Shown piece after piece: positions 45,701-53,467 of a stretch of DNA of 64,000 nt. The notes below the pieces were generated by a model. That model made no database searches. It had not been told where the DNA came from and saw only the letters and a list, made by a program, of their open reading frames with translations. Origin of the DNA: Dyadobacter jejuensis (GTDB lineage: Bacteria > Bacteroidota > Bacteroidia > Cytophagales > Spirosomataceae). The position numbers and the translations under genes were made by a program. The stretch is taken from NCBI RefSeq assembly GCF_003149085.1, contig NZ_QGDT01000004.1, positions 1 to 64,000 on the forward strand. The letters run 5' to 3'. How positions within the stretch are numbered: position 1 is the first letter of the stretch; the number at the start of each line of letters is the position of its first letter.

Positions 45701-46238
45701 ATTGATGCCTCCTGGCTTGACTGCCTCACTGGACAAACAAGAATTTATTGACCTGATCGGATTTCTCTCGAGACTAGGGGAGTCTGGAAAATATCGAGTG
45801 CCGAATACCCGCTATGTACGTAGATGGGAGGGAATAACTAACGGAGAAAAAAATGCAACCGGCCTGGATAATTTGATCATGCACACGGCTACGCAAACCG
45901 GCATACCTATCTATAGTACCGTTTCTGGTGGAATTCCATTATCTGAACTTTCAGCTATAAAGGTTGGTAAGGATAAATTATATAGTTTAGTTCGGTTTGA
46001 CGTAGAAGTGCTTAGTAAAGGAATAGTTCAAATTGAGCTCAATACAGGCCGTGGTGTGCTTGCTTGGATAGGTACGAAATCTCAAAAAATTGCCGGCCAG
46101 GGAATCAGCGCAGAACTGCCAATTGGTAAGCATCAGATCACCCTGGTCATCGACCGCGGCACAGTAGAAGCTTCGGAAATAACGGCCCAACTCAACGATA
46201 AAAGTACGGCACAAACGAGGTTGGTGATGGGGAGGTAA
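42792..46238 (+). CDS. PVC-type heme-binding dehydrogenase: propeller, HEAT-like repeats, cytochrome c
   Basis: A 1148-residue exported protein. Residues of about 35-390 form a membrane-bound-dehydrogenase-type beta propeller (GMEVTLFASEPMVTKPIQMN, NWDADGRLWVV, FRWGPEGLLYF, DGAIYVADWYNP). About 400-840 are HEAT-like helical repeats (ARAAALRALGFW, VRLEAVIALGKL). A class I cytochrome c domain follows, with CYTCH near residue 875 and a likely axial Met in SLMPPGL. A C-terminal beta domain of about 130 residues is unassigned. Such proteins are thought to oxidise sugars or alcohols and pass electrons to the respiratory chain; the substrate is unknown. It pairs with the SGNH gene upstream. Confidence 0.88.
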   Translation: MKSIPTCHKLLWSMALLPFLLFMTSSAEITERNNDPDPQRELESFRVAEGMEVTLFASEPMVTKPIQMNWDADGRLWVVSSTAYPNLKTGEEANDKIYVLEDTDNDGKADKSTIFAEGLLTPTGILPGDGGVYVANSTEILFLKDTDGDGKADFKKRILNGFGVADVHHLIHTFRWGPEGLLYFNQSIYTYSHVETPFGVIRLEGGGVWQLDPKTLKLDIYARGLINPWGLRFDDWGQSFLTDGAGGQGINYAFPGATFVTAPGAERTIRGLNPGQPKHSGLEIVSSRHLPDSWQGTLLANDFRANRINRFVLEEQGSGYASRQVDDVMWTDDVAFRPVDINVGPDGAIYVADWYNPIIQHGEVDFNDPRRDQKHGRIWRITAKKRPLLQKVALSKAPVTALLDALKSPEELTRANARQVLKERGPKLVLPALEKWVADLDKNDHSYAQRKLEALWVYQALKTVNEPLLLELLNSQNHHARAAALRALGFWYDNIKNTAELLSKASKDVHPQVRLEAVIALGKLNTVDAAKTALAVLDFQMDEFLDFALWQTMQELAPVWTKRITAEPGFFGDTKKTVFALKSVNSASAVAQLMSLYQKNEIPEPYESDVLNSIARNGTGRDLDLLLEIATKKSGTSTGQQLAALEDAYTRRKEKPTNDLVRIMPFTTSGDPKVAQSAIRLAGYWKLENQLDAILKLTNSGDVGVQKAALFSAALMNPQKAQSQFSEILDGKYPDALKLLVAGQMTSIHVTAAADRTVKLLNELPANVDISEVLQAFFRTKGGIAALGQAIATTKIPQPMAMFARKEVQQKVRGNRQTDEDVVQLKKALEQSGGSLPVERMPQELSDSEIAKIAGEAKTTADPVKGELLFRQTNCYTCHALGGAGGLIGPDLSSLGTSSPAETIIKSILYPAVSIKEGYELQRIVKTDGSELMGYLVSSGNTEIVMRDVTGMEQNVAKNQISKIEKIPGSLMPPGLTASLDKQEFIDLIGFLSRLGESGKYRVPNTRYVRRWEGITNGEKNATGLDNLIMHTATQTGIPIYSTVSGGIPLSELSAIKVGKDKLYSLVRFDVEVLSKGIVQIELNTGRGVLAWIGTKSQKIAGQGISAELPIGKHQITLVIDRGTVEASEITAQLNDKSTAQTRLVMGR

Positions 46239-46269
46239 TCATCGCGAATAACTGGAGGATCCTGCTAAG

Positions 46270-46500
46270 CTGGTACAAGTATATGCATACCCTAACCCAG
46301 CCAACGATTTTCTGCTATTGGAGTTTGGTCATGCGGCTCTTCGGCAGGTCGTTTTGTATTACGTATTTGGTATTGCACTCTAACAGGTGAATACCTCTCA
46401 GGAGAAAGATGGTATAGATATTCGAGATACAGTTCCCGGAACATACCTTGTCAGTATTAAAGAGGGAGAAAATTCCAAAACACTCCGTATTGTCTCAGGA
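46270..46500 (+). pseudogene. Orphan type IX secretion C-terminal sorting domain fragment
   Basis: One reading frame gives VQVYAYPNPANDFLLLEFGH, then a region ending FGIAL and a TAA stop at 46381-46383. It continues in the same frame to QEKDGIDIRDTVPGTYLVSI and SKTLRIVSG. This is the type A sorting domain pattern (YPNPxxxxL...G.....G.YxV.I), interrupted by one stop and lacking any upstream protein. It is a decayed 3' end of a T9SS cargo gene lying 31 bases after the PVC-type gene. It shows that the lineage has used type IX secretion. Confidence 0.75.
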
Positions 46501-46654
46501 TATGCCTTTCGACAAGGCAGCAAACAATCTTTCGGTTTCTAGGCGGGTGTCGGGCATGAGGTTGATATTAACGTTATTCCCCATCTGTAGGTTGAACCCC
46601 CGCGATTCAGGGGAACCGGTCCCCATGAGACTATGGCCTCCGAGTATCTCCAGA

Positions 46655-46698
46655 TACAAGACTGGCACCCAATCATTCAATTGGGTGCCAGTCTTGTA
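46655..46698. terminator. Perfect 19-bp hairpin between converging genes
   Basis: TACAAGACTGGCACCCAAT (46655-46673) and its exact complement (46680-46698) surround a 6-base loop. It lies between the plus-strand PVC-type gene with its CTD remnant and the minus-strand fucosidase operon. No T-tract on either side. It may act as a bidirectional terminator or an mRNA-end stabiliser. The rest of 46501-46746 contains nothing I can identify. Confidence 0.5.
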
Positions 46699-46746
46699 GC
46701 CTCAGCAGCATGGTAAACCGACTGAGGGGGTTGCTAAATCACTCGC

Positions 46747-48210
46747 TTAGTAGGCGTCTTTATATAAGCCAAAACCACTGATGGCCACCGCTACCGGCGA
46801 CTTGGTGATGCGTAGTCTTACTTTTTGGGTGGTTACGGGAGCTTCTAGTTTTATGAGCCGCTTGGCGCCAACGCTGGTGGCCGATGCCACTTCCTGCCAC
46901 TGCTGGCCATCCCAGGCGTCTACTGCAAACGCTTCGATACGCTGGCCCAACTGGATATACTCCTCCAGGGATATGATATCGAAGGTTACGGGTTTGCTCA
47001 TTTCGACTATGGCATTTGGGGTGACAAAGTCGTCGTCAGTAGCCCAATAGGTGTCAGGGTTTCCGTCTAAGATATTTTTGGCAGAATAAATGGAATTGTA
47101 TCCCCGGACATTTTCGGCCCGAATAGGCATTTTTGCGGCCAAATTAAGGGCGAAAGTTTTGGCGATCCGGTCTCCAAATTGCTTAAGAGCCTGCACATCG
47201 TCCTCATGCAGTTGTCCACGAGTATCGGGAGCCAAGCCTAAGTCTAATGCGGCTCCACGGCCTACGCTCTTCATATACAGTTCAAATAGGCGCTCAGGGC
47301 TTTTAGGTTTTTCATTTTCATGGTAAAACCAGCCTTTCCGTAAGGGTACGTCGCATTCGGCAGGTATCCACAGTTTACCATGCCGTGTGCCTCCCGGGTT
47401 TTCGGTGGCGTTAGCCTGGCCTGGCACGGCTTCATGCTTACCTACTGGTGGCACGGGTGTAAAAGTGGCCCAAGAGGTCTCGTTGACGGAACCGTCTTCG
47501 TTACCCGCCCAGCGGACGTCCCAGCCTACATCACTAAAAATATTGGCGCTGGGTTGCAGCTTGCGGGTGATATTGCCCCAGGTATTGGACCAGTCGTAAT
47601 ATACGGTGTTGTCGATAGATCGCTTCTCTTTGGCTCCTCCATAGTATCCGTCTCCACCCATGGCACCGTCGTGCCACGACATAAACAGCTCCCCATAGTT
47701 GGTATAGAGCTCAGTTAACTGGGCTCTATAGGTTTGCAGATATTCCGGTGAGCCATATTGAGCATTATTACGATCCCAAGGGGAGCAGTAAACGCCAAAT
47801 TTAAGTCCATGCTTGCGTGCTGCATCGGCTACCTCACGCACCAAATCGCCTTTGCCGTTTCTAAAGGGGCTTTTGCTGATATTGTATTCGGTAGTTTTGG
47901 TAGGCCACAGCGCAAAGCCATCGTGGTGCTTAGATACCAATACGATACCACGCAGGCCTCCTGCTTTGGCGGCCAGTACGATCTGTTCGGCATTGAAATC
48001 GGAAGGGTTAAAGGTTTTTGGCTCGGCATCACCATAGCCCCATTCCTTATTTTCGAAGGTAGTAGGGGTGAAGTGAATCAGTCCATAGACCTCCGTTTTG
48101 TGCCACTCCAGCTGCCTGGGAGCGGGTAGGGCACCATAGGGCTTTGGGGGTGTTTGGGCTAGTACCGCCGAAGAGGCTACCAGATACAGTCCTAATAATG
48201 ATTTACGCAT
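46747..48210 (-). CDS. Alpha-L-fucosidase (GH29) with C-terminal F5/8-type carbohydrate-binding domain
   Basis: A 487-residue exported enzyme (signal peptide ending VLAQT) that releases alpha-linked L-fucose. The GH29 barrel covers about residues 20-350: HFTPTTFENKEWGYGD, VLVSKHHDGFALWPT (the HHDGF signature), FGVYCSPWDRN, and ELFMSWHDGAMGGDG with the likely nucleophile Asp. Residues of about 365-487 form a discoidin-like domain (NILDGNPDTYWATDDDF). Last gene of the four-gene minus operon, 33 bases after the second fucosidase. Whether it prefers alpha-1,3/4 or alpha-1,2 linkages cannot be told. Confidence 0.92.
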   Translation of the reverse strand: MRKSLLGLYLVASSAVLAQTPPKPYGALPAPRQLEWHKTEVYGLIHFTPTTFENKEWGYGDAEPKTFNPSDFNAEQIVLAAKAGGLRGIVLVSKHHDGFALWPTKTTEYNISKSPFRNGKGDLVREVADAARKHGLKFGVYCSPWDRNNAQYGSPEYLQTYRAQLTELYTNYGELFMSWHDGAMGGDGYYGGAKEKRSIDNTVYYDWSNTWGNITRKLQPSANIFSDVGWDVRWAGNEDGSVNETSWATFTPVPPVGKHEAVPGQANATENPGGTRHGKLWIPAECDVPLRKGWFYHENEKPKSPERLFELYMKSVGRGAALDLGLAPDTRGQLHEDDVQALKQFGDRIAKTFALNLAAKMPIRAENVRGYNSIYSAKNILDGNPDTYWATDDDFVTPNAIVEMSKPVTFDIISLEEYIQLGQRIEAFAVDAWDGQQWQEVASATSVGAKRLIKLEAPVTTQKVRLRITKSPVAVAISGFGLYKDAY

Positions 48211-48243
48211 ATAATGATATTTTTTCTTAAAGAGGTTAGGTGA

Positions 48244-49668
48244 CTATTCGATGATGAATAAATAGGCAGGCTGTTCGCCAATGCTATCGACGAGTTTGTC
48301 GGAGAGCTGTAGCACTCCATCTCTATGTTTTAAAGACGTTGAACCCTTGGCGATACTTATTTTTTGTTTCGAATTTAGTGTTAATCCCTCTATTTTCAAT
48401 TGTTTGGGAAGCTTTTCTCCCTTGTCTGCCAGATAAAACGCGTAAGTAGTCTGCTCTTTCTGGGTGAAAGCCCACTTGCCCTGACGGTAGGGAGCTTTGG
48501 GTTTTGTACCGTAAATACCCTGACCATTGTCTTTCATCCATAGGCCTATTTCTTCTAAACGGTCATAGGCGACTTGGGGCCAAGTACCGTCGGGACCAGG
48601 ACCAATATTGAGCAACAGGTTTCCCCCTTTTGAAACGATCTCCAGCAGGGTATGTACCAGCTGATGGGTGCTTTTCATGGGGTCGTTGGGTACATAGGAC
48701 CAGGAGTTGCCCATGGTCATGCACGATTCCCAAGGGATAGGCATATAATGATCTGGGACCTGCTGTTCGGGAGTGACATAATTCTCGTAAGCCCCCGTTA
48801 CGGTACGGTCTACTACCAGCAACCCCGGTTGCTTTTGCCGTGCAAGCTTGGCAATGCGGGCCATATCGATGTCCTGGTCGTAGGGGATCGATTTTTGCCA
48901 GCTAATATTGGGGTCTATCGAGCTAAAGGGGCGTACCCAGCCCCCATCGAGCCATAGGATGTCTATCTGCCCATAGTCAGTCATCAACTCCTGAATTTGG
49001 TTGTTGGTAAAATCCTTAAACTCCTGCCATTTTTCGGGATATTTCTTTGGGTCGTAGCTCACATTCCGGTCCTTAGGAGGGAAATAGGGCCACCAATACG
49101 ACGGGGTGTTCCAGTCGGGTTTAGAAAAGTAAGTGCCGGTCATAAACCCTTCTTTTCTAAATGCCGACAAGATTTCTTTGGTGACATTGCTTTTAGGGTT
49201 TTTTCCGAAGGGGGTATTGGTGATTTTATAGTCGGTATATTTGGAGTCGAACATGGCGAAGCCGTCATGATGCTTGGTGGTAAACACCAAATATTTCATC
49301 CCCGCATTTTTGGCGGCAACGGCCCATTTCTCAGGATCGAACTGAACCGGGTTAAAGGAGTCGGCAATCCCCTCATACGCCTTTTTGTATTCGTACCAAT
49401 TATGCGCATGAGGGCCGCGGCGCTCGCACCAGCCCTCATCTTCGGGGCATAACGACCAGGACTCTACGATTCCCCATTGGCTATAAGTGCCCCAATGCAT
49501 CATGAGCCCGAACTTTACGTCTTGCCATTGGGCCAATTTGGCCTGCACCAAAGGGTCGGTAGGAGGGACGTATTTGGAGTGGTCTTGCTCGGCGTGTTGC
49601 TGTGCCGATACCCATAGCCCGTTGGCCATGGAACAAAGCAAAAAGGCTAAAGTTTTAATTTTCATCAT
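48244..49668 (-). CDS. Alpha-L-fucosidase (GH29)
   Basis: The frame begins at TTG 49674; the first ATG, 49668, gives MMKIKTLAFLLCSMANGLWVSAQ, a clean signal peptide. About 474 residues with DVKFGLMMHWGTYSQWGIVE, FTTKHHDGFAMFD (HHDGF signature), TGTYFSKPDW, DILWLDGGWV with the nucleophile Asp, and NLLLNIGPGPDGTWP. The C-terminal 90 residues form a beta domain. It is 17 bases downstream of the glycosylasparaginase gene, within the operon. Periplasmic or extracellular. Confidence 0.94.
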   Translation of the reverse strand: MMKIKTLAFLLCSMANGLWVSAQQHAEQDHSKYVPPTDPLVQAKLAQWQDVKFGLMMHWGTYSQWGIVESWSLCPEDEGWCERRGPHAHNWYEYKKAYEGIADSFNPVQFDPEKWAVAAKNAGMKYLVFTTKHHDGFAMFDSKYTDYKITNTPFGKNPKSNVTKEILSAFRKEGFMTGTYFSKPDWNTPSYWWPYFPPKDRNVSYDPKKYPEKWQEFKDFTNNQIQELMTDYGQIDILWLDGGWVRPFSSIDPNISWQKSIPYDQDIDMARIAKLARQKQPGLLVVDRTVTGAYENYVTPEQQVPDHYMPIPWESCMTMGNSWSYVPNDPMKSTHQLVHTLLEIVSKGGNLLLNIGPGPDGTWPQVAYDRLEEIGLWMKDNGQGIYGTKPKAPYRQGKWAFTQKEQTTYAFYLADKGEKLPKQLKIEGLTLNSKQKISIAKGSTSLKHRDGVLQLSDKLVDSIGEQPAYLFIIE

Positions 49669-49685
49669 TATCAATCGATCAGTTT

Positions 49686-50717
49686 CTAGGCAAAATGGCT
49701 TTTAGCGTTTATTACTTTGGGTTTACCCCCTTTTTCAGTTACGGTATAGTTAAATCCTTTTAATATGGAGTATGCACCTATTTCTCCTTTTTTATTGATG
49801 GCGATAAACCCTACCTGAAAAGTCTTTGCTCGTTCGGGGTTGGGTTTTACAATGCGTTCTATCGCTTTTTTGCAAGCCTGCTCTGGCGAAAGACCCGATC
49901 GCATAAATTCGACCACCAAGTGTGTTCCACATACACGGATCACCTCTTCTCCTTGCCCCGATGAGGTTGCAGCGCCTATTTCGTTGTCTACAAACAATCC
50001 TGCCCCTATGATGGGGGAGTCGCCTACACGTCCGCGCATCTTAAAGCCCATTCCACTGGTCGTGCACATTCCCGACACATCGCCATTGGCGTCTAAGGCC
50101 AGGGTTCCCATGGTGTCGTGGTTAAAAGAGCCATCATCTAAGCGAGCGGGAGCAAATGGTCCGTTCCCCTTGTTTTGTTGCAGCTCTATATTTATCACAG
50201 GCTTATATTCAGCCTTTTCTAGCCACTGATCATAGGTGGCCTTAGCAGAAGGGGACAATGCTGCGGATTCTAGTTTAAAACCATTTGCAAGCGCAAACTG
50301 CTGGGCCCCTTCACCAGCCAAAAATACGTGAGGGGTGGTCTCCATAAGCTTGCGGGCCACTGATATAGGGTGTTTGATACGCTCCATAAAGGCTACCGAG
50401 CCACAGTTAGACTTTTCGTCCATGATGCTGGCGTCCAGCGTTACATGCCCATCTCGGTCTGGGTTTCCTCCCAAGCCTACGCAGCAGTTGATGTCGTTCT
50501 CGATGGCGATAGCGGCTTGTTCCACAGCATCCAATGCCCTGCCGCCTTTTTCGAGTATGGGCCAAGCGGCTCCATTGGCGATCTGCCCGCTGTCCCAGGT
50601 AGAAATTACCACGGGCTTATTGACAGCCTTAGGGATTTGTAAGAAATTGGCCTGCGAAAAAGGGAGGGCCAGGGCCGATAGACGAAGAAAAGAACGGCGG
50701 TTGCGTTTCATGATCAT
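49686..50717 (-). CDS. N4-(beta-N-acetylglucosaminyl)-L-asparaginase (glycosylasparaginase)
   Basis: Cleaves the GlcNAc-Asn bond, the last step in removal of N-glycans from protein. The 343-residue Ntn-hydrolase precursor shows HDTMGTLALDANGDVSGMCT, where the Thr after HD is the expected autoproteolysis site and nucleophile, and KMRGRVGDSPIIGAGLFVD, which lines the active site. The N-terminus KRNRRSFLRLSALALPF resembles a Tat signal, so it is probably exported folded. ATG at 50717, with another at 50711. Between two fucosidase genes (13 and 17 bases), which supports a role on fucosylated N-glycans. Confidence 0.92.
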   Translation of the reverse strand: MIMKRNRRSFLRLSALALPFSQANFLQIPKAVNKPVVISTWDSGQIANGAAWPILEKGGRALDAVEQAAIAIENDINCCVGLGGNPDRDGHVTLDASIMDEKSNCGSVAFMERIKHPISVARKLMETTPHVFLAGEGAQQFALANGFKLESAALSPSAKATYDQWLEKAEYKPVINIELQQNKGNGPFAPARLDDGSFNHDTMGTLALDANGDVSGMCTTSGMGFKMRGRVGDSPIIGAGLFVDNEIGAATSSGQGEEVIRVCGTHLVVEFMRSGLSPEQACKKAIERIVKPNPERAKTFQVGFIAINKKGEIGAYSILKGFNYTVTEKGGKPKVINAKSHFA

Positions 50718-50730
50718 ATAGGTTAGTGGG

Positions 50731-52116
50731 TTAATTTAATACGTTGCTAAGTTTGAACACCCATGCCGACTGACAGGGGAGGTTGTTGGGCGTAACGGTA
50801 GGCAATTTTATCTCAAGACTACCTTGCTTATACCGGCTGCTAATGGGGGCTTTAAGACCCAGTAGCGCTAGGGCCGCGGGTTTATTTATATTTTTAACGA
50901 CCAATTTTTCGGGCCAAGTCGTACAGTGCACATAAAGATCTTTTCCTTTTCGAGTATAAAACACCGTACTATCGGAACTAGCAGGAGCCTCTTTCCATGC
51001 CTCGGTTTCGTAGATGGCCTCCCCGTTTACCTCTAGCCATTTACCGATTTCCTGGAGGCGCTGTTGCATGATGACGGGTATGCGGCCATCGGCCGTGGGG
51101 CCTATATTGAGCAGAAAGTTCCCGCCTTTGGCGACGATCTGGATAAGGGTATGGATGAGGTAGTCGCCAGTTCTGTAGTCGTTTAGGTTTTCGTTTCGAT
51201 TATAGCCAAACGACTCGCCAATGCCTCGGCACTCTTCCCAAGGCCGGTCGGACGAAACCGTCCCCGACCCATATTCTGTAGTGTTAAAACTCCCGTGAAG
51301 TCCTTTGGTATCGTTACCCCAGCGGTCGTTGACGACGATGTTTTCGTTTACTGCCTCGTTATTATAAAGCCAAGCGAGAAATTCCTCGCTCCGCCAGGTC
51401 TTAGCTGGGTGGTCCCATTCGCCATCTGCCCACAGCAGGTCGGGTTGGTATCGGGTTACCAAATCTTTCATCTGAGGGAGCATATGTTGGCTCACATAAG
51501 TATCGACATTGGATTGGTAGGTAGGGTTGAACCATTCGTATAATGAATAATAAAAGCCCATTTTAAGACCACTTTTTTTAATGGATTCAGAAAGGTCTCC
51601 TGCCAGGTCCCTATTGGGTCCTATGTCCATCGCATTCCAGTTCCAAGCTTGGGCGCTAGGCCATAGGGTGTAGCCCTCATGATGCTTGGAGGTTAATACC
51701 ACGTACTTGGCACCCGCTTGTTTGAATAGCTCTGCCCAATCATCGGGATTAAAGAGCTCGGCCTTAAACTGGCCGGCAAAATCCTGATAGCGGCTATTGG
51801 GACCGTATACCCTGTTTTGGAAGTCGACAAACTCTTGATGGATTTTTAGGTTCGGTGCATGTAGGCGTTGCCAGTACCATTCGGCATAGCCACTTCCGAA
51901 GCCGTCGGCACCCGATTTGGTGGCCCATGCAGGTACCGAGTACAGACCCCAGTGGATAAAAATGCCAAATTTAGCCCCTTTGTACCAGGTAGGCGCCTCA
52001 CGCTGGTCGAGCGATTCCCACGTGGGTTGGTATTGAGCCTGTACCTGTTGCGCCGAAATGAGTAGGAGGATAGAAGCCAAGAATGGCTGCACAAGTATGC
52101 GTAGTTTTTTCTTCAA
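50731..52116 (-). CDS. Alpha-L-fucosidase (GH29), TTG start
   Basis: A 461-residue exported fucosidase, first gene of the operon. Signal peptide KKKLRILVQPFLASILLLIS, cleavage near QAQ. GH29 features are GAKFGIFIHWGLYSVPAW, LTSKHHEGYTLWP (HHEG form of the signature), DLLWADGEWDHPAKTW with the nucleophile Asp, and NFLLNIGPTADGRIP. The only start that includes the signal peptide is TTG at 52116-52114, because an in-frame TAA lies five codons upstream and no ATG is available. Inefficient initiation may limit expression. An inverted repeat lies 43 bases upstream. Confidence 0.92.
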   Translation of the reverse strand: MKKKLRILVQPFLASILLLISAQQVQAQYQPTWESLDQREAPTWYKGAKFGIFIHWGLYSVPAWATKSGADGFGSGYAEWYWQRLHAPNLKIHQEFVDFQNRVYGPNSRYQDFAGQFKAELFNPDDWAELFKQAGAKYVVLTSKHHEGYTLWPSAQAWNWNAMDIGPNRDLAGDLSESIKKSGLKMGFYYSLYEWFNPTYQSNVDTYVSQHMLPQMKDLVTRYQPDLLWADGEWDHPAKTWRSEEFLAWLYNNEAVNENIVVNDRWGNDTKGLHGSFNTTEYGSGTVSSDRPWEECRGIGESFGYNRNENLNDYRTGDYLIHTLIQIVAKGGNFLLNIGPTADGRIPVIMQQRLQEIGKWLEVNGEAIYETEAWKEAPASSDSTVFYTRKGKDLYVHCTTWPEKLVVKNINKPAALALLGLKAPISSRYKQGSLEIKLPTVTPNNLPCQSAWVFKLSNVLN

Positions 52117-52158
52117 AAGATAGTATTATTTTGGTTGGAATAGTCCTTTAAAGGCTAA

Positions 52159-52180
52159 GTTATTAAAAATATTTAATAAC
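52159..52180. promoter_or_regulatory. Perfect inverted repeat upstream of the fucosidase operon
   Basis: GTTATTAAA (52159-52167) and TTTAATAAC (52172-52180) separated by AATA, 43 bases before the TTG start of the first fucosidase. It could be an operator or an AT-rich hairpin ending the desaturase transcript. No T-tract that decides it. Confidence 0.35.
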
Positions 52181-52229
52181 TAGGACCGCCTGATTTAATT
52201 CTTTGCCAAATATTGTTGGGTAAGAAGCT

Positions 52230-53084
52230 TTATTGGGCGGAGAAAGAGTCCTTTTTTTGGGAAGAAACAGGGGGACGGTACCTTTGGAAGGGGATTTTAA
52301 GTAGGTTCGCAATTTTTGCATTTTCTTGAGGATCTGGATGGGTATCGATCCCATAAATCAGGTTTTTCTGTTGCGTGTACTGAAAGGTGCCCAACAAGCG
52401 ATCCCAAAAGGCGAAAATATTGCCATAGTTGGAGTCGGTAAAGGGTTGCTGGTAATGGTGGTGAATATGATGCATGTTGGGAGTGACCAGCACCCAACTC
52501 AGCAGACGATCCAAGCCACGTGGCAATACAATATTGGCGTGGTTGAACTGTGATAGCACGACCGATAGGGACTGGTAAAGAAAAACCAACCACATGGGGG
52601 CTCCCGATACGACGATGGCCAAGAGGGTGAAAACGAACCTTACCATACTTTCTCCTGGGTGGTGTCGGTTGGCGGTCGTGGTATCCACCTGTTGGTCGGC
52701 ATGGTGAATAATATGAAAACGCCACAGAAATTTGACCTTATGTTGTATCCAATGCGCCAGCCACGCACCGATAAGGTCTAATACCATTAGGCCGATTAGG
52801 GCCTTTAGCCAAATGGGTAGGGGGGACAGCCAATGGATGATCCCGACGGAAGAGGAGGTGGCCCAATCACTGGTTCTTAACAATAAGAATGCCAAAGGCA
52901 TATTGACGAGAATGGTGGTGAGGGTAAAGAAAAAGTTGACCCGGGCATGTTTCCACTTTTGATATTTAAATTGAAACAAAGGCCAGTTGTTTTCAATCAG
53001 CCAGAATAGCAAGATGCCCCCTATCAAGATCGCTGCCCGATGGGATGACGAAATCGTTTCGAAATAGTTGATGAAGGCATCCAT
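52230..53084 (-). CDS. Fatty acid hydroxylase / sterol desaturase superfamily membrane protein
   Basis: A 284-residue integral membrane di-iron oxygenase. The histidine clusters are HWIQHKVKFLWRFHIIHH, NRHHPGE and HHIHHHYQQPFTDSNYGNIF, ending FAFWDRLLGTFQ. Four hydrophobic helices precede or separate them (AAILIGGILLFWLI, FFFTLTTILVNMPLAFLLL, ALIGLMVLDLIGAWL, FVFTLLAIVVSGAPMWLVFL). Substrate may be a membrane lipid or carotenoid. Transcribed minus, downstream of the SDR remnant and its terminator, so it needs its own promoter, which I did not find. Confidence 0.9.
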   Translation of the reverse strand: MDAFINYFETISSSHRAAILIGGILLFWLIENNWPLFQFKYQKWKHARVNFFFTLTTILVNMPLAFLLLRTSDWATSSSVGIIHWLSPLPIWLKALIGLMVLDLIGAWLAHWIQHKVKFLWRFHIIHHADQQVDTTTANRHHPGESMVRFVFTLLAIVVSGAPMWLVFLYQSLSVVLSQFNHANIVLPRGLDRLLSWVLVTPNMHHIHHHYQQPFTDSNYGNIFAFWDRLLGTFQYTQQKNLIYGIDTHPDPQENAKIANLLKIPFQRYRPPVSSQKKDSFSAQ

Positions 53085-53178
53085 GTCTAGGAAATTACCG
53101 TAATGTATTCCTTATAAATATATGTAAAATATTCATTTATAGCGAAAAATTATTAACAAAAGACTATTAATAGCAAAA

Positions 53179-53216
53179 GCCTCTCCATACGCACTAATGA
53201 GAGGCACAGGAGAGGC
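53179..53216 (-). terminator. Terminator of the SDR remnant (older copy)
   Basis: GCCTCTCC (53179-53186) pairs with GGAGAGGC (53209-53216), and on the minus strand TTTTG follows. It resembles the hairpin at 54217-54256 base for base except for paired changes that preserve the stem. Confidence 0.7.
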
Positions 53217-53241
53217 AATGGCTCTGTTCGTGTTTTTGCCG

Positions 53242-53373
53242 TTATTTTGGGGGCATGGTGGGGCGTACCTCTATTTTGCTCGGCAAGGTTCGGGCAGGCA
53301 TTTTAATTAAATCGGAGACGATCTGTCCGATATCTTCAGGCTGAATCTTCCATGCGTCCTTGTCGGAGGGCTG
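53242..53373 (-). pseudogene. 132-bp duplicate of the SDR gene 3' end
   Basis: Identical, without a mismatch, to 54283-54414, the last 43 codons and stop of the SDR gene at 54283-54999. It has no start or upstream coding part. The perfect match starts exactly at the stop codon. The two copies are direct repeats flanking the ParDE module. The rest of the 383-base gap (53085-53467) contains the terminator at 53179 and the parDE promoter. Confidence 0.9.
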
Positions 53374-53419
53374 TGCTATTGAGCATCATTTAGAGTAAAA
53401 TGTATACTGGGTAGTTTCG

Positions 53420-53442
53420 GTTACCAATTTTTGGTAACTTTG
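53420..53442 (+). promoter_or_regulatory. parDE promoter with palindromic operator
   Basis: GTTACCAA (53420-53427), TTT, TTGGTAAC (53431-53438) form a perfect inverted repeat that overlaps the -7 element TAACTTTG (53435-53442), 26 bases before the parD ATG. This is the expected arrangement for autorepression by a ribbon-helix-helix antitoxin. Confidence 0.75.
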
Positions 53443-53467
53443 CTCCTAGGTTAAAAAATAAAATGGT

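Noticed and set aside
52117-52127. AAAGATAGTAT next to the fucosidase TTG start, resembling the AraC first half-site
   Set aside because: No second half-site at 18 bases in either direction and it overlaps the start codon region, so it is probably chance.
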